From positions 34,994 through 98,993 of the forward strand of contig JACRDT010000004.1 of assembly GCA_016212795.1 (NCBI GenBank): 64,000 nt of DNA, read 5' to 3'. Both the position numbers and the translations under genes were made by a program. Origin of the DNA: Elusimicrobiota bacterium (lineage in GTDB: Bacteria; Elusimicrobiota; Elusimicrobia; UBA1565; UBA9628). Below, one piece after another: positions 7,930 to 16,591 of this stretch (within the stretch, counting starts at the first letter, position 1; the number at the start of each line of letters is the position of its first letter). The notes under the pieces are model-generated. The model saw only the letters and a program-made list of their open reading frames with translations, ran no database searches and had not been told where the DNA came from.

Positions 7930-8916
7930 TCATCCTCCCGATATGGCCTCGCCGCCGTCCACGCGTATGACGGCGCCGCTGACCCAGTCGAATCCCGGCT
8001 GGCAGATGGCGCAGACGACCTCGGCCACGTCCTCCGGGGTGGTGAGCCGATGGGACGGATTGCGCATCCGGGCCTCGGCCTTCATCAAGTCGAAATTGGG
8101 GATGGCGTTGCCGGCCGGGGTGTCCGTGATGCCGGGCTGCAGGACGAAGCACCGGACCCCGTAGGGTCCCATCTCCACGGCCATGGCCCGGCAGGACGCC
8201 TCCAGCCCGCACTTGGCCGCGGCCACGGCCGCGTAGCCCCGCCAGGAGACCTCGTTGCCTTCCGAGGTCAGCCCGACCAGCCGCGCGGACTTGGCGAGCA
8301 GGCCTTCCTTCAGCAGCTCCCTTCCCCATAGGAGGTAGTCGTAGCCCATCATCCAGATCGTGCGCTGGAGGTCGGCCTCGCTGAGGAGCTCTTCGCGGTA
8401 GGCGATGCGGCTGTCGGCCAGCGTGTGGAGGGCGTCGCACCCGCCCTCGTGGAAGGCGGCGTTCGCGGCCTTGCGCAGGACCTCGGGCGAGGCCGAGACG
8501 CCAAGCTGGCGGAGCGTCTCGGAGAGCCCCTGGAAGGCCTTGCCGCGGAAATCGGGGGATTTATCCTCGATGATCAGCTTGCAGGCTCCAGCCGCGATGG
8601 AGTGCATGAACAGGTGCACCCGGGCGGGGCCGGCGCGGCTGGCGATGCTCTCGAAGACCGCTCCGCGCTCGTCCTCATCGAAGAGGTTGGCATTGTGGGT
8701 GACCAGGGCGACGCCTTGCCGGCGGATCTCCTCGAAATGGGGCTTGATGAGGGTCTCGACCGTCCCTTCGGTGTCCTTGTGGGCTATGATGAGGTTCAGC
8801 CCGGCCCTGGCCAGCCGCTTGGCCGTGGCCAGCCCGAAGCCGGATGACCCGCCAAGGATGACACCCCACAACCCCTTGTTGAGGAACGGTTTCTGTTCGG
8901 TCGAGACCTCTGTCAT
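7930..8916 (-). CDS. fabI: SDR-type enoyl-ACP reductase (FabI/FabL-like)
   Basis: A 328-residue SDR, longer than FabI (about 260). GGSSGFG (22-28) binds NAD(P)H. The catalytic spacing is Tyr-X6-Lys (Tyr228, Lys235 in GYAAVAAAKCG), diagnostic of enoyl reductases rather than FabG (Tyr-X3-Lys). An insertion of about 65 residues (roughly 115-200) precedes the catalytic Tyr. It ends IRVDGGEAISGG. As first gene of the operon it follows a perfect TATAAT at 8939-8934. With KS, KR and DH in the same operon it would complete a full reductive cycle. Confidence 0.87.
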   Translation of the reverse strand: MTEVSTEQKPFLNKGLWGVILGGSSGFGLATAKRLARAGLNLIIAHKDTEGTVETLIKPHFEEIRRQGVALVTHNANLFDEDERGAVFESIASRAGPARVHLFMHSIAAGACKLIIEDKSPDFRGKAFQGLSETLRQLGVSASPEVLRKAANAAFHEGGCDALHTLADSRIAYREELLSEADLQRTIWMMGYDYLLWGRELLKEGLLAKSARLVGLTSEGNEVSWRGYAAVAAAKCGLEASCRAMAVEMGPYGVRCFVLQPGITDTPAGNAIPNFDLMKAEARMRNPSHRLTTPEDVAEVVCAICQPGFDWVSGAVIRVDGGEAISGG

Positions 8917-8933
8917 GTCGGTAACGAGGTGGT

Positions 8934-8939
8934 ATTATA
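8934..8939 (-). promoter_or_regulatory. -10 box of the lipid operon
   Basis: TATAAT on the minus strand with TTGCGC 18 bp upstream as a weak -35. The start is predicted near 8927, giving a leader of about 10 nt before the fabI-like ATG at 8916, with no recognisable Shine-Dalgarno. Confidence 0.5.
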
Positions 8940-9179
8940 GCACATGACCGGCATGGCGCGCAATTGACCAAAATCAAATCAGAATGTCTGACACCATTAG
9001 TTAAGTACTGCGCATCCGTGTCGGATATAAAGTCTCATGGCCTCCACCGCTGGCGTCTCAGGGTTGGCCACCCTGGCACCAATTTGTTAAATACTGTGGA
9101 TGACGTGTTGAAGAAGAGCTGAGGGCCGGGGGATATCCTGTGGATAACTCCCGGCCCTCAGAGTGCCAACGGGGGCGGA
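8940..9179. other. AT-richer intergenic region with two DnaA-box-like sites and a direct repeat
   Basis: Between the lipid operon and the subtilase gene (240 bp). TGTGGATAA at 9139-9147 is a perfect DnaA box (complement TTATCCACA), and TGTGGATGA at 9095-9103 differs at one base. GTTAAGTACTGCGCAT (9000-9015) and GTTAAATACTGTGGAT (9086-9101) are 13/16 direct repeats. Neighbouring genes are not typical of an origin (no dnaA, dnaN or parAB). Confidence 0.4.
9119..9161. terminator. Inverted repeat downstream of subtilase gene
   Basis: CTGAGGGCCGGG (9119-9130) and CCCGGCCCTCAG (9150-9161) form a perfect 12-bp stem with a 19-nt loop that holds the DnaA-box-like site. It is 18 bp past the subtilase stop. 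No clear T-run, so the terminator role is tentative. Confidence 0.5.
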
Positions 9180-10391
9180 TTACTTGATCTTCGCCGCGTT
9201 GATCATGCCCTTGCCCTGCTGGGAGGCGGTGAGGCCAGGCAGCTTGGTCGCCGCCCTACCCAGGGCTTTACGGATCTCCTGGCCTCTATAGCCCAAGCCG
9301 GCGGCCAGGGCGGCCAGGCCCGTGACATGGGGGGATGCCATCGAGGTCCCGTCCAGGTTGTCGTAGCCTCCGCCCATGTAGGTCGACTTGATGTCCGCGC
9401 CCGGGGCGATGAACTCGATCTGGGGGCCCCGGCTGGAGAACGAGGTGATCTTGTCGGCGCTGTCCGAGGCGGACACCGCCGCCACCTCCGGATAGGCCGC
9501 CGGAAAGCCGACCGCGCCGCCGTTGTTGCCCGCGGCCGCGACGATGAGCAGGCCGGCGTCCGCCGCGGCCTTGACCGCGTCCGCGAGGGCTTCCGAGCCT
9601 TCCTCGGCGCCGAGGCTCATGTTGGCCACCTGCATCTTGTTCTTGGCGGCCCACTCGATGCCCGCGATGATCGTGGAGTAGTCGCCGCCGCCCTCGGCGT
9701 CCAGTACCTTGACCCCGTAGAGCCGGGCCTTGGGAGCGATCCCGACCACCCCCTGGCCGTCCTTGACCGCGGCGATGGTCCCGGCCACATGGGTGCCGTG
9801 GCCGTTGTCATCCTTATAGTTCTTGGGGGTCTGGGGATTGACCACGTTGACTCCGCCGGCCACGTTGGCTTTCAGGTCGGGGTGGGTGTAGTCGATGCCC
9901 GTGTCGATGATCGCCACCTTGACCCTGTCGCCCTGGGTCCGGCTCCAGGCGCCGGCCGCGTTGACTCGCTGGATGCCCCAGGGTTGCTCGGGGTCGTCTT
10001 CCTTGGTCCCAGGCTGGGGCGCCGCCGCGCTCCTGTAGGCGCCGACGACCTGCTGGATGTCGGGCAGCTTGAACTCGCCGAGGGTGGACTTGAGCCAGTT
10101 GATCCTCTTGTCCGCCTCGACCCGCTTGACCTCGGCCAGCGCCGTCAACTCGGTATCGGCGGATTTCTGCCGCTCCGCCATGACGTCGATGACGATGGCG
10201 TTGATGAGCTCGAGCTCGCGCACGACCTGGCAGCCGAGCTTCTCGGCCGCGCCGCGGCACTGGCTCATCGCCACGTCCGCCTTGCAGGACACGATCCTGC
10301 GCACCGTCGGGCCATAGGGGCAGGCCGCGTCGGCTCCGGCGGCGAGGAACAGCTGCGCGGCGACGACCAACAGCAATCTGACGGACATCAT
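9180..10391 (-). CDS. Secreted subtilisin-like serine protease (S8)
   Basis: A 403-residue preproenzyme. The signal peptide MMSVRLLLVVAAQLFLAAGADA is followed by a Cys-containing propeptide (about 23-130). The catalytic domain has Asp in VAIIDTGIDYTHPDL, His in DNGHGTHVAGTIAA, the oxyanion Asn in AAAGNNGG, and Ser in DGTSMASPHVTGLAAL, so it should be active. GGAGG lies 10 nt before the ATG at 10391. It likely acts in the periplasm or outside. It is the only gene of its unit, 148 bp after the DNDCDG protein gene on the same strand. Confidence 0.93.
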   Translation of the reverse strand: MMSVRLLLVVAAQLFLAAGADAACPYGPTVRRIVSCKADVAMSQCRGAAEKLGCQVVRELELINAIVIDVMAERQKSADTELTALAEVKRVEADKRINWLKSTLGEFKLPDIQQVVGAYRSAAAPQPGTKEDDPEQPWGIQRVNAAGAWSRTQGDRVKVAIIDTGIDYTHPDLKANVAGGVNVVNPQTPKNYKDDNGHGTHVAGTIAAVKDGQGVVGIAPKARLYGVKVLDAEGGGDYSTIIAGIEWAAKNKMQVANMSLGAEEGSEALADAVKAAADAGLLIVAAAGNNGGAVGFPAAYPEVAAVSASDSADKITSFSSRGPQIEFIAPGADIKSTYMGGGYDNLDGTSMASPHVTGLAALAAGLGYRGQEIRKALGRAATKLPGLTASQQGKGMINAAKIK

Positions 10392-10539
10392 CGAGAGGAT
10401 ACCTCCTCGGCGGGGATTCATATGGGTAAGTGTACTAGGTCTTTCGGTCCCGAAAAGGGCCGGAGGGCCCAGGGTGGGATAGGACCAAAGACCCAGCGCC
10501 GGCAAGGGGCGCGGCGCCGGGCCTTCGCGCGGCGGCAGG

Positions 10540-11685
<1,146 letters not shown>

Positions 11686-11788
11686 ATAGGCTCTCCTGAG
11701 GGGTTGAGCCTTCCCACGAAGTCTTATTATAAGCATACCCCCGCCGGGGGGATAATCAAGCCCGCCATGGTCAGGGAATGTCAGCGGG

Positions 11789-11824
11789 TTGTTTTCGGCG
11801 CCGGATATTTCCTAGAGTTGACTG
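11789..11824 (+). promoter_or_regulatory. Predicted leaderless promoter of regulator gene
   Basis: TTGTTT (11789-11794), 18-bp spacer, TAGAGT (11813-11818), then 6 nt to the ATG. Counting the last T as -7 places +1 exactly on the A of the start codon. No Shine-Dalgarno is present. Confidence 0.5.
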
Positions 11825-12502
11825 ATGGCGCGCCTGCTGATCATCGAGGACGACGGCGCTCTCATGGAGCTGATGAGCGTCACCTTCTTCAAAGAAGGGT
11901 ACGAGGCGCACTACGCCTTCAACGGGAAGGAGGGCTACGAGAAGGCTCTCGCCCTCCATCCGGACGTGATCATCCTCGACCTCATGCTCCCCGTCATGAG
12001 CGGCATCGACGTCCTCAAGAAGGTCTCGGTCCACCCCATCGCGCGCTCCATCCCGGTCATCGTCGTGACGGGCTACGGCGACAGGCCCGAGGCCCTCGAG
12101 GAGACGATCCGCTCCCACGGCGCCGTCGACTATCTGCGCAAGCCCTTCGAGCTGGGCGTCCTCGTGCGGACCGTGGCCCGGGTCCTGGGCAGGGCCCCGG
12201 TCAAGACGGAGAAGACGGGCAGGCTCTCCAAGGGCGCCGTCGGCCTCGATGTCCGCTACAGGACCGTCTGGATCGACGACAAGCTCGTCGCCACGCTCTC
12301 GCCCCAGAAGGCCGCCGTGCTCAAGCTCCTCCTGGCGGCGCCGGGGCCCGTCAAGAAGGAGAGCCTCCTGGCCGAGGTGTGGGGCAACACGGGGCAGGTG
12401 AGCGCCCTCGAGAAGACCATCCAGCGTCTGCGGGAGGACCTGGGTCCAGCGGAAGGCCGCCGCATCCAGACCGCGGCGGACGGCTACGAATTGATCGGCT
12501 AG
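11825..12502 (+). CDS. OmpR-family response regulator
   Basis: A 225-residue regulator. Receiver about 1-118: EDD at 8-10, phosphoacceptor Asp52 (VIILDLMLP), Thr in VVTGYG, Lys in YLRKPF. A short winged helix follows (about 130-225: PQKAAVLKLLLAAPG, ALEKTIQRLREDLG, TAADGYELIG). The start is probably leaderless: TAGAGT 6 nt before the ATG, with TTGTTT 18 bp further upstream. It is immediately followed (no gap) by the CbiX-like gene. No kinase is adjacent. Confidence 0.92.
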   Translation: MARLLIIEDDGALMELMSVTFFKEGYEAHYAFNGKEGYEKALALHPDVIILDLMLPVMSGIDVLKKVSVHPIARSIPVIVVTGYGDRPEALEETIRSHGAVDYLRKPFELGVLVRTVARVLGRAPVKTEKTGRLSKGAVGLDVRYRTVWIDDKLVATLSPQKAAVLKLLLAAPGPVKKESLLAEVWGNTGQVSALEKTIQRLREDLGPAEGRRIQTAADGYELIG

Positions 12503-13498
12503 ATGGGCATCGGCTTGCTCTTGCTGCGGCTGGCCCTCGCGTCCTGGGCCATGGACCCGGAGCCTCCCTACGGCGTCCTGCTGCTGGCGCCGGGCGGGGA
12601 GAAGATGCGCAAGGAGTCCGCCGCCGCGGCGCAGGCCCTGGGGCCCGGCGTCCCGGCGGCGACCGTGCACGGGACGGCCGACACCGCCGAGCTGCAGGCC
12701 GCCGTCGACAAGCTGGCGGCCGGACGCGCGCGCAAGGTCGTGGTCGTGCCCTTGATGCTCTCCTCTTCGTTCGAGCCGCTCGAATGGGCGAAGGCTTCCC
12801 TGGGCCTCAAGGGCGCCCGTTCGGCCGGGGACTGCAAGGGCGCGAGCTGCGGCGCCGCCGCCGTGAGGACGGGCGTGCCGTTGTCCGTGGTGCCGGCCCT
12901 CGACGACCATCCTTTCGCCGTCCAGATCCTGCTCGAGCGGCTCAAGGCCGTCAGCCGGGACTCGTCCCGGGAGTCGGTCGTCCTGGTCGGCTTCGCTCCG
13001 GCGCAGGACAGGGGACGCAAAGCCGTGGAGCGCTCCGTGAAGGCCGCGGCCCACGCGATCCGCAAGAACACGGCCTTCAAGGCCGTCCGCTCGGCCGTCC
13101 TGCGGGAACGCGGCGCCCCCGCGGAGAAAGCCAGGGCCGCCGGGGCCTTGCGCGAGGCGGTCGGACGGGCGACGTCGGACGGGAAGGTCCTGGTCGTCGC
13201 GTACGTCCTGGCCTGGGAGGGGGAGGAGGACGCCGTGGCCCGGGCGCTCAAGGGCCTCTCCTATGTGTGGGACCCCAGGCCCTTCCTGCCGCATCCTCTG
13301 GTCGATTCTTGGGTCAAGGAATCGGCCGGCATGGGCGCGCGGATGGAGGACATGAGGCGGTTCGCCGCCGCGGATCCCCGCCGGCTCGACGGCCTCAAGT
13401 CGCTGCTGCGCAGGGACGCCGGGGCGGCCGCGCCGCCTCCGCAGACACCGGGCGGCGGCCCGGCCTGCGGCGCCGCCGAGGCTTGCGCGCCCCGCTGA
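12503..13498 (+). CDS. CbiX/SirB-like (sirohydrochlorin chelatase-like) protein
   Basis: A 331-residue protein with a hydrophobic N-terminus (GIGLLLLRLALASWAM) that may be a signal peptide. Two similar halves have the chelatase-type alternation of GVLLLAPG, KVVVVPLMLSS and then VVLVGFAP, KVLVVAYVLAWEGEEDAV. The usual catalytic His near the N-terminus (in HGSR-type motifs) is not evident, so a chelatase activity is uncertain. The tail is Pro/Gly-rich with Cys. The ATG directly follows the regulator stop, so they are co-transcribed, and a cytochrome-like gene follows 1 bp later. Metal sensing or insertion in the periplasm is a possibility. Confidence 0.6.
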   Translation: MGIGLLLLRLALASWAMDPEPPYGVLLLAPGGEKMRKESAAAAQALGPGVPAATVHGTADTAELQAAVDKLAAGRARKVVVVPLMLSSSFEPLEWAKASLGLKGARSAGDCKGASCGAAAVRTGVPLSVVPALDDHPFAVQILLERLKAVSRDSSRESVVLVGFAPAQDRGRKAVERSVKAAAHAIRKNTAFKAVRSAVLRERGAPAEKARAAGALREAVGRATSDGKVLVVAYVLAWEGEEDAVARALKGLSYVWDPRPFLPHPLVDSWVKESAGMGARMEDMRRFAAADPRRLDGLKSLLRRDAGAAAPPPQTPGGGPACGAAEACAPR

Positions 13499-13499
13499 T

Positions 13500-14129
13500 A
13501 TGCTCCAAGGTTCTTCGTGGCGGCTGGCGCTTTCCGCGGCGGCGGCCGCCGCGTGCGTCGCCGCGGGGCCTTGCTCCGCGGCGGCCGCCGACTCCTCCTA
13601 CCCGGCGGACCTGGGGCCCGCGAGCCTCGCGGCGGCGGCCAAGGGGTGGCCGCCGCCCCCTCCGGCGAGCGGAGAACATCCTGCGCCTGCGAGGACGGCG
13701 GCCCCTTGGCCGCCGGCGCTCAAGACGGGGTACCGGCTCACCGTGGCCCGCTGCGGCCGGTGCCATACCCCGGCGCGCGTCTTCAACCACCGGTATGCCG
13801 AGCCGGAGGGGAAGAACGTCCCCGACAAGGAAGACGTCATCGCCTCCTTGAAGGCGGACCATCCCGGGTTCTTCCAGGCGCCCGGGGTCTGGCAGATCGA
13901 GGCCGATGTCTGGAAGCTCTGCGTCGAGAGGATGGCGGCCATGCCCGCCAGCGGGATCAAGCCCGGGGAGGGCAGGACCATCTGGCTGTTCCTCGTCGCC
14001 GAAGGGGCCCCCCGGAAGCTGGGGGAGGGCGCTTCGGCCTGGAAGACGCTCCGGGAATCCCTCTTGAAGCGCTTCAAGGCCGAGCGGCCGGGCCGCTATC
14101 GCGAGCTGGAGGCCGTCGACGGCCTCTGA
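13500..14129 (+). CDS. Secreted mono-heme cytochrome c-like protein
   Basis: A 209-residue exported protein with an Ala-rich signal peptide (LALSAAAAAACVAAG). A single heme-binding CGRCH sits at about residue 84-88 in TVARCGRCHTPARVF, followed by KEDVIASLKADHPGFF. A distal Met is plausible (ERMAAMP). Residues about 47-72 are encoded by an inserted palindromic repeat (13637-13713) and are Pro/Ala-rich linker. It follows the CbiX-like gene with no gap, so the two probably work in one periplasmic redox or metal pathway. Confidence 0.75.
   Translation: MLQGSSWRLALSAAAAAACVAAGPCSAAAADSSYPADLGPASLAAAAKGWPPPPPASGEHPAPARTAAPWPPALKTGYRLTVARCGRCHTPARVFNHRYAEPEGKNVPDKEDVIASLKADHPGFFQAPGVWQIEADVWKLCVERMAAMPASGIKPGEGRTIWLFLVAEGAPRKLGEGASAWKTLRESLLKRFKAERPGRYRELEAVDGL
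13637..13713. repeat. Second palindromic family, copy 1 (inside cytochrome gene)
   Basis: Ends GGCCAAGGGG and CCCCTTGGCC are perfect 10-bp inverted repeats. The interior holds CCTCCGGCGAGCGGAG, TGCGCCTGCGAG and a GGCGGC-CCCTTG-GCCGCC hairpin. It is read through in frame. Related copies lie at 21487-21573 and 50579-50653. Confidence 0.7.
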
Positions 14130-14147
14130 TTTTTGCTAGACTCACGC

Positions 14148-14339
14148 ATGGCCCAGGCTTGCTGCGTCGATTGCCGTTGGTGCGAGCTGAGGATCAGCCT
14201 CGACGCCGGCTCCAATTACTACTGCGTGGTCCTGGGGGAGTCCCTCAAAGGCGACGTCCTGTGGCGGGCGGCCTGCAAGGATTACTCGCTCCCTGCCTCT
14301 CCGGCCCAGAAGCCCGCCGAGCGCCCGCCCACGCGCTAA
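14148..14339 (+). CDS. Small Cys-rich protein
   Basis: A 63-residue protein with Cys at CCVDCRWC near the N-terminus plus two later Cys (YYCVVL, AACKDY), suggesting a small metal-binding (zinc-ribbon-like) fold. The C-terminus is Pro/Ala-rich. TAGACT lies 5 nt before the ATG, fitting a leaderless start. Its stop overlaps by 4 nt the stop of the convergent GDPD gene. Function unknown. Confidence 0.55.
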   Translation: MAQACCVDCRWCELRISLDAGSNYYCVVLGESLKGDVLWRAACKDYSLPASPAQKPAERPPTR

Positions 14340-15088
14340 GAAGCGGCGGCCAGCGTGTCGAAGGCGGTCTTCAGGTCGTCCGTCCAGATGGCGTCGAAGC
14401 CCTGGCTGACGAAGTACATGATCTCCTGCGGGGTGTTGGCCACTCCGGCGCTCACCGACAACCCTTGGCGCCGGGCCCGTTCCGCCATGGGCCGGATGTC
14501 CCACAGGCGGCAGGCGAGCATGTAGAGGGCCTTGGTCGCCGGGCGGTCCCAGCCCAGGCAGATGCCGGCGGCGCCCAGGGCGACCGACGCGCCGGTGTTC
14601 CACGGCGCGCCCGGCATCACGCCGAACCTCACCCCGGGAGCGGCGCGGGCCGCGAGGAGCAGCTGCTGCCGGTTCGAGTAGAAATCGAGGGCGAAGGCCC
14701 TGCCGCGGATCGCGGAGGCCCCCAGGGCGCGGCCGACGGCGCGGGCGAGCTCGTCGGAGCGCTGGTGGAGGTCGAGGTAGACCTCGGCCCCGCTCCACCC
14801 CTCCGCCGCGGCGAGGGCCTCCTCGAGGTGGGGGATGGGGTGGCGTCCGAAGGCGCGCAGCAGCTTGATCTCCTTCCACGGCCGCCAACCCAGCGGACCG
14901 CGCACGCCGGCGACCCGCTCGCCGGTCCTGTCGTGGAAGAGGAAGGGCTGGCCGTCGGCGCTCAGCTGCACGTCGAGCTCGATGCCGTCGGCCCCCTCGT
15001 TCTTGGCGGTCTCGATCGAGGCCAGGGTGTTCTCCGGCGAGGTGGCCATGGCGCCGCGGTGGGCGAGGACGCGGAACCTGCCTACCAT
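14336..15088 (-). CDS. Glycerophosphodiester phosphodiesterase (GDPD)
   Basis: A 250-residue TIM-barrel phosphodiesterase that splits glycerophosphodiesters into glycerol-3-phosphate and an alcohol. Family motifs are clear: LAHRGAMATSPENT, DGIELDVQLSADGQPFLFHD, and IWTDDL near the end. No signal peptide, so it is cytoplasmic. The ATG at 15088 overlaps the end of the AGPS-like gene by 7 nt. Paired with that gene it suggests lipid headgroup or ether lipid turnover. Confidence 0.9.
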   Translation of the reverse strand: MVGRFRVLAHRGAMATSPENTLASIETAKNEGADGIELDVQLSADGQPFLFHDRTGERVAGVRGPLGWRPWKEIKLLRAFGRHPIPHLEEALAAAEGWSGAEVYLDLHQRSDELARAVGRALGASAIRGRAFALDFYSNRQQLLLAARAAPGVRFGVMPGAPWNTGASVALGAAGICLGWDRPATKALYMLACRLWDIRPMAERARRQGLSVSAGVANTPQEIMYFVSQGFDAIWTDDLKTAFDTLAAAS

Positions 15089-16509
15089 AGCTTGCCGGGG
15101 TTGAGGAGCCCGCGGAAGTCCCGGCGGGCCTTCTCGGCCTGCCAGAGCCTCTTCCACCGCGGGTCCAGCGCCCAGTCGATCCAAGGGAGCTTGGCCAGCC
15201 CCACGCCATGATGGTGGTTGACCTTGCCTCCCAGCCTCACGCAGGCCTCCATGGCGGCCTTCCAGGCGGCCAGGTGGTCCCCCGGCCCGTGCCCCGCGAC
15301 CGTGACATAGAGGCAGGCGCCCTTGGCGTCGAAATGCGAGAGGTGCGCGAAGGCGAAGGCGTGCGGCTTGACGGCTTCCAGCACCCCCAGATGCAGGGCC
15401 TCGAGCCGGTCCCAGGGGGCCCAGAGGTCCATGGTGTCGGCGAAGCATCCCTGCCGGAAGACCCTTTCGAGCCGCGCCTTGTCGAGGTGGTAGCGCCGCT
15501 CCCACCACCGCATGGCCGGGCCGGGTCCCAAGGCCGACGCCCGGGGGGCGGCCGCCGGAGCGCCCCCCTCGAAGCCGGGCTCGTCCTCGTAGATGAGGAC
15601 GCACACCCACTTCCGGCCCAGCAACGGCGAGATGGCGCGCAGCGCGCCGATGCGCTTGAGGACGATGGATTGGACCGCCCCGGTCCACGACGAAGCCGGG
15701 GAGGACCTGGCGGCATGGCGATGGTGGAGCCCGTTGAAGAACGCGTCGACCGGGCAGTAGAGCCTCAGGACGGAAGGCGGGGGCTTGGCCGAGACCGCGG
15801 CGCGGGCGAAATCCAGGGCGGCCTCCAGGGCGCCGAAACCCCAGGCGTGGAACTGCCGCCCCGCGGCCGCGGGCCTGATGCGCAGGGACGCCTCGGTGAT
15901 GACCCCCAGCGTGCCCTCGGCTCCCAGGTGGAGGTCGGCCTGCTCCGCGCGCAGGCTCCCGTCGGGCAGCGCGGCCTTGACCCACCGGAGCTGGTCCCTG
16001 ACGCCGCCGTAGCGCGTGGAGAGCTGGCCGAAGGAATCCGTCGCGACCCAGCCCCCGACGCAGGAGTCCTCCATGGACTGGGGGAAGTGCATGAGCGACC
16101 AGCCGCGGGCCTGGAGCCTCGCCTCGAGGTCGGAGCCGCGCAGGCCCGCGCCGCAGACGACCGTGGGCCCGTCGGGCCTGTCCTCGACGCGGAAGGTCTC
16201 CGTGAGGCCGGACACGTCGAGGACCAGGCTCTTGGGCCGCTGCGGCACGGCCGCGCCCAGGACCCCGGAGCCGGCCCCGCGCGGCACGACCGCGCAGCCT
16301 TGCGAGGCGGCCCAGGCGAGGACCGCGGCGACGCCCTTCTCGTCCCTGGGCCTGATCACGGCCGCCGGGAGGTGGGAGGCCAGTTCTTCCCGCGTCCACC
16401 CGATGGCCTGGGGCCAGGAGTCCCTGGCGTAGAGGAGCCGGGTCGGCTCGTCTTCGATGACCCGGGCCGGCCCCAGCAGCCGGCCCAGCTCTGAGAAAGG
16501 GGAGCTCAT
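15082..16509 (-). CDS. FAD-linked oxidase, alkyl-DHAP synthase-like
   Basis: A 475-residue flavoprotein of the PCMH/VAO family. FAD-binding PRGAGSGVLGAAVP is at about 96-109 and SCVGGWVATDSFGQ follows. The C-terminal half ends in VNHHHGVGLAKLPWI; a HHHGVG motif is the signature of alkyldihydroxyacetone-phosphate synthase, which makes the ether bond in ether lipids. A glycolate-oxidase-like role is the alternative, but the triple His favours AGPS. Promoter TTGAAT-17 bp-TATAAT lies at 16571-16543. GDPD follows with an overlap. Confidence 0.82.
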   Translation of the reverse strand: MSSPFSELGRLLGPARVIEDEPTRLLYARDSWPQAIGWTREELASHLPAAVIRPRDEKGVAAVLAWAASQGCAVVPRGAGSGVLGAAVPQRPKSLVLDVSGLTETFRVEDRPDGPTVVCGAGLRGSDLEARLQARGWSLMHFPQSMEDSCVGGWVATDSFGQLSTRYGGVRDQLRWVKAALPDGSLRAEQADLHLGAEGTLGVITEASLRIRPAAAGRQFHAWGFGALEAALDFARAAVSAKPPPSVLRLYCPVDAFFNGLHHRHAARSSPASSWTGAVQSIVLKRIGALRAISPLLGRKWVCVLIYEDEPGFEGGAPAAAPRASALGPGPAMRWWERRYHLDKARLERVFRQGCFADTMDLWAPWDRLEALHLGVLEAVKPHAFAFAHLSHFDAKGACLYVTVAGHGPGDHLAAWKAAMEACVRLGGKVNHHHGVGLAKLPWIDWALDPRWKRLWQAEKARRDFRGLLNPGKLW

Positions 16510-16542
16510 GGGATAGGGACGCTTCGCGTCAACGCGGGCGCG

Positions 16543-16591
16543 ATTATAGTATAGCTTGCATTTCGATTCAAGGTAGCGTTAAATATGTCCC
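16543..16591. promoter_or_regulatory. Interlocked divergent promoters (AGPS-like gene / hybrid kinase)
   Basis: Minus strand: TTGAAT (16571-16566), 17-bp spacer, TATAAT (16548-16543), leader of about 27 nt to the ATG at 16509. Plus strand: TTGCAT (16556-16561), 17-bp spacer, TTAAAT (16579-16584), 7 nt to the ATG at 16592, predicting a leaderless transcript. The -35 elements interlock, so the two polymerases should exclude each other. Confidence 0.6.
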
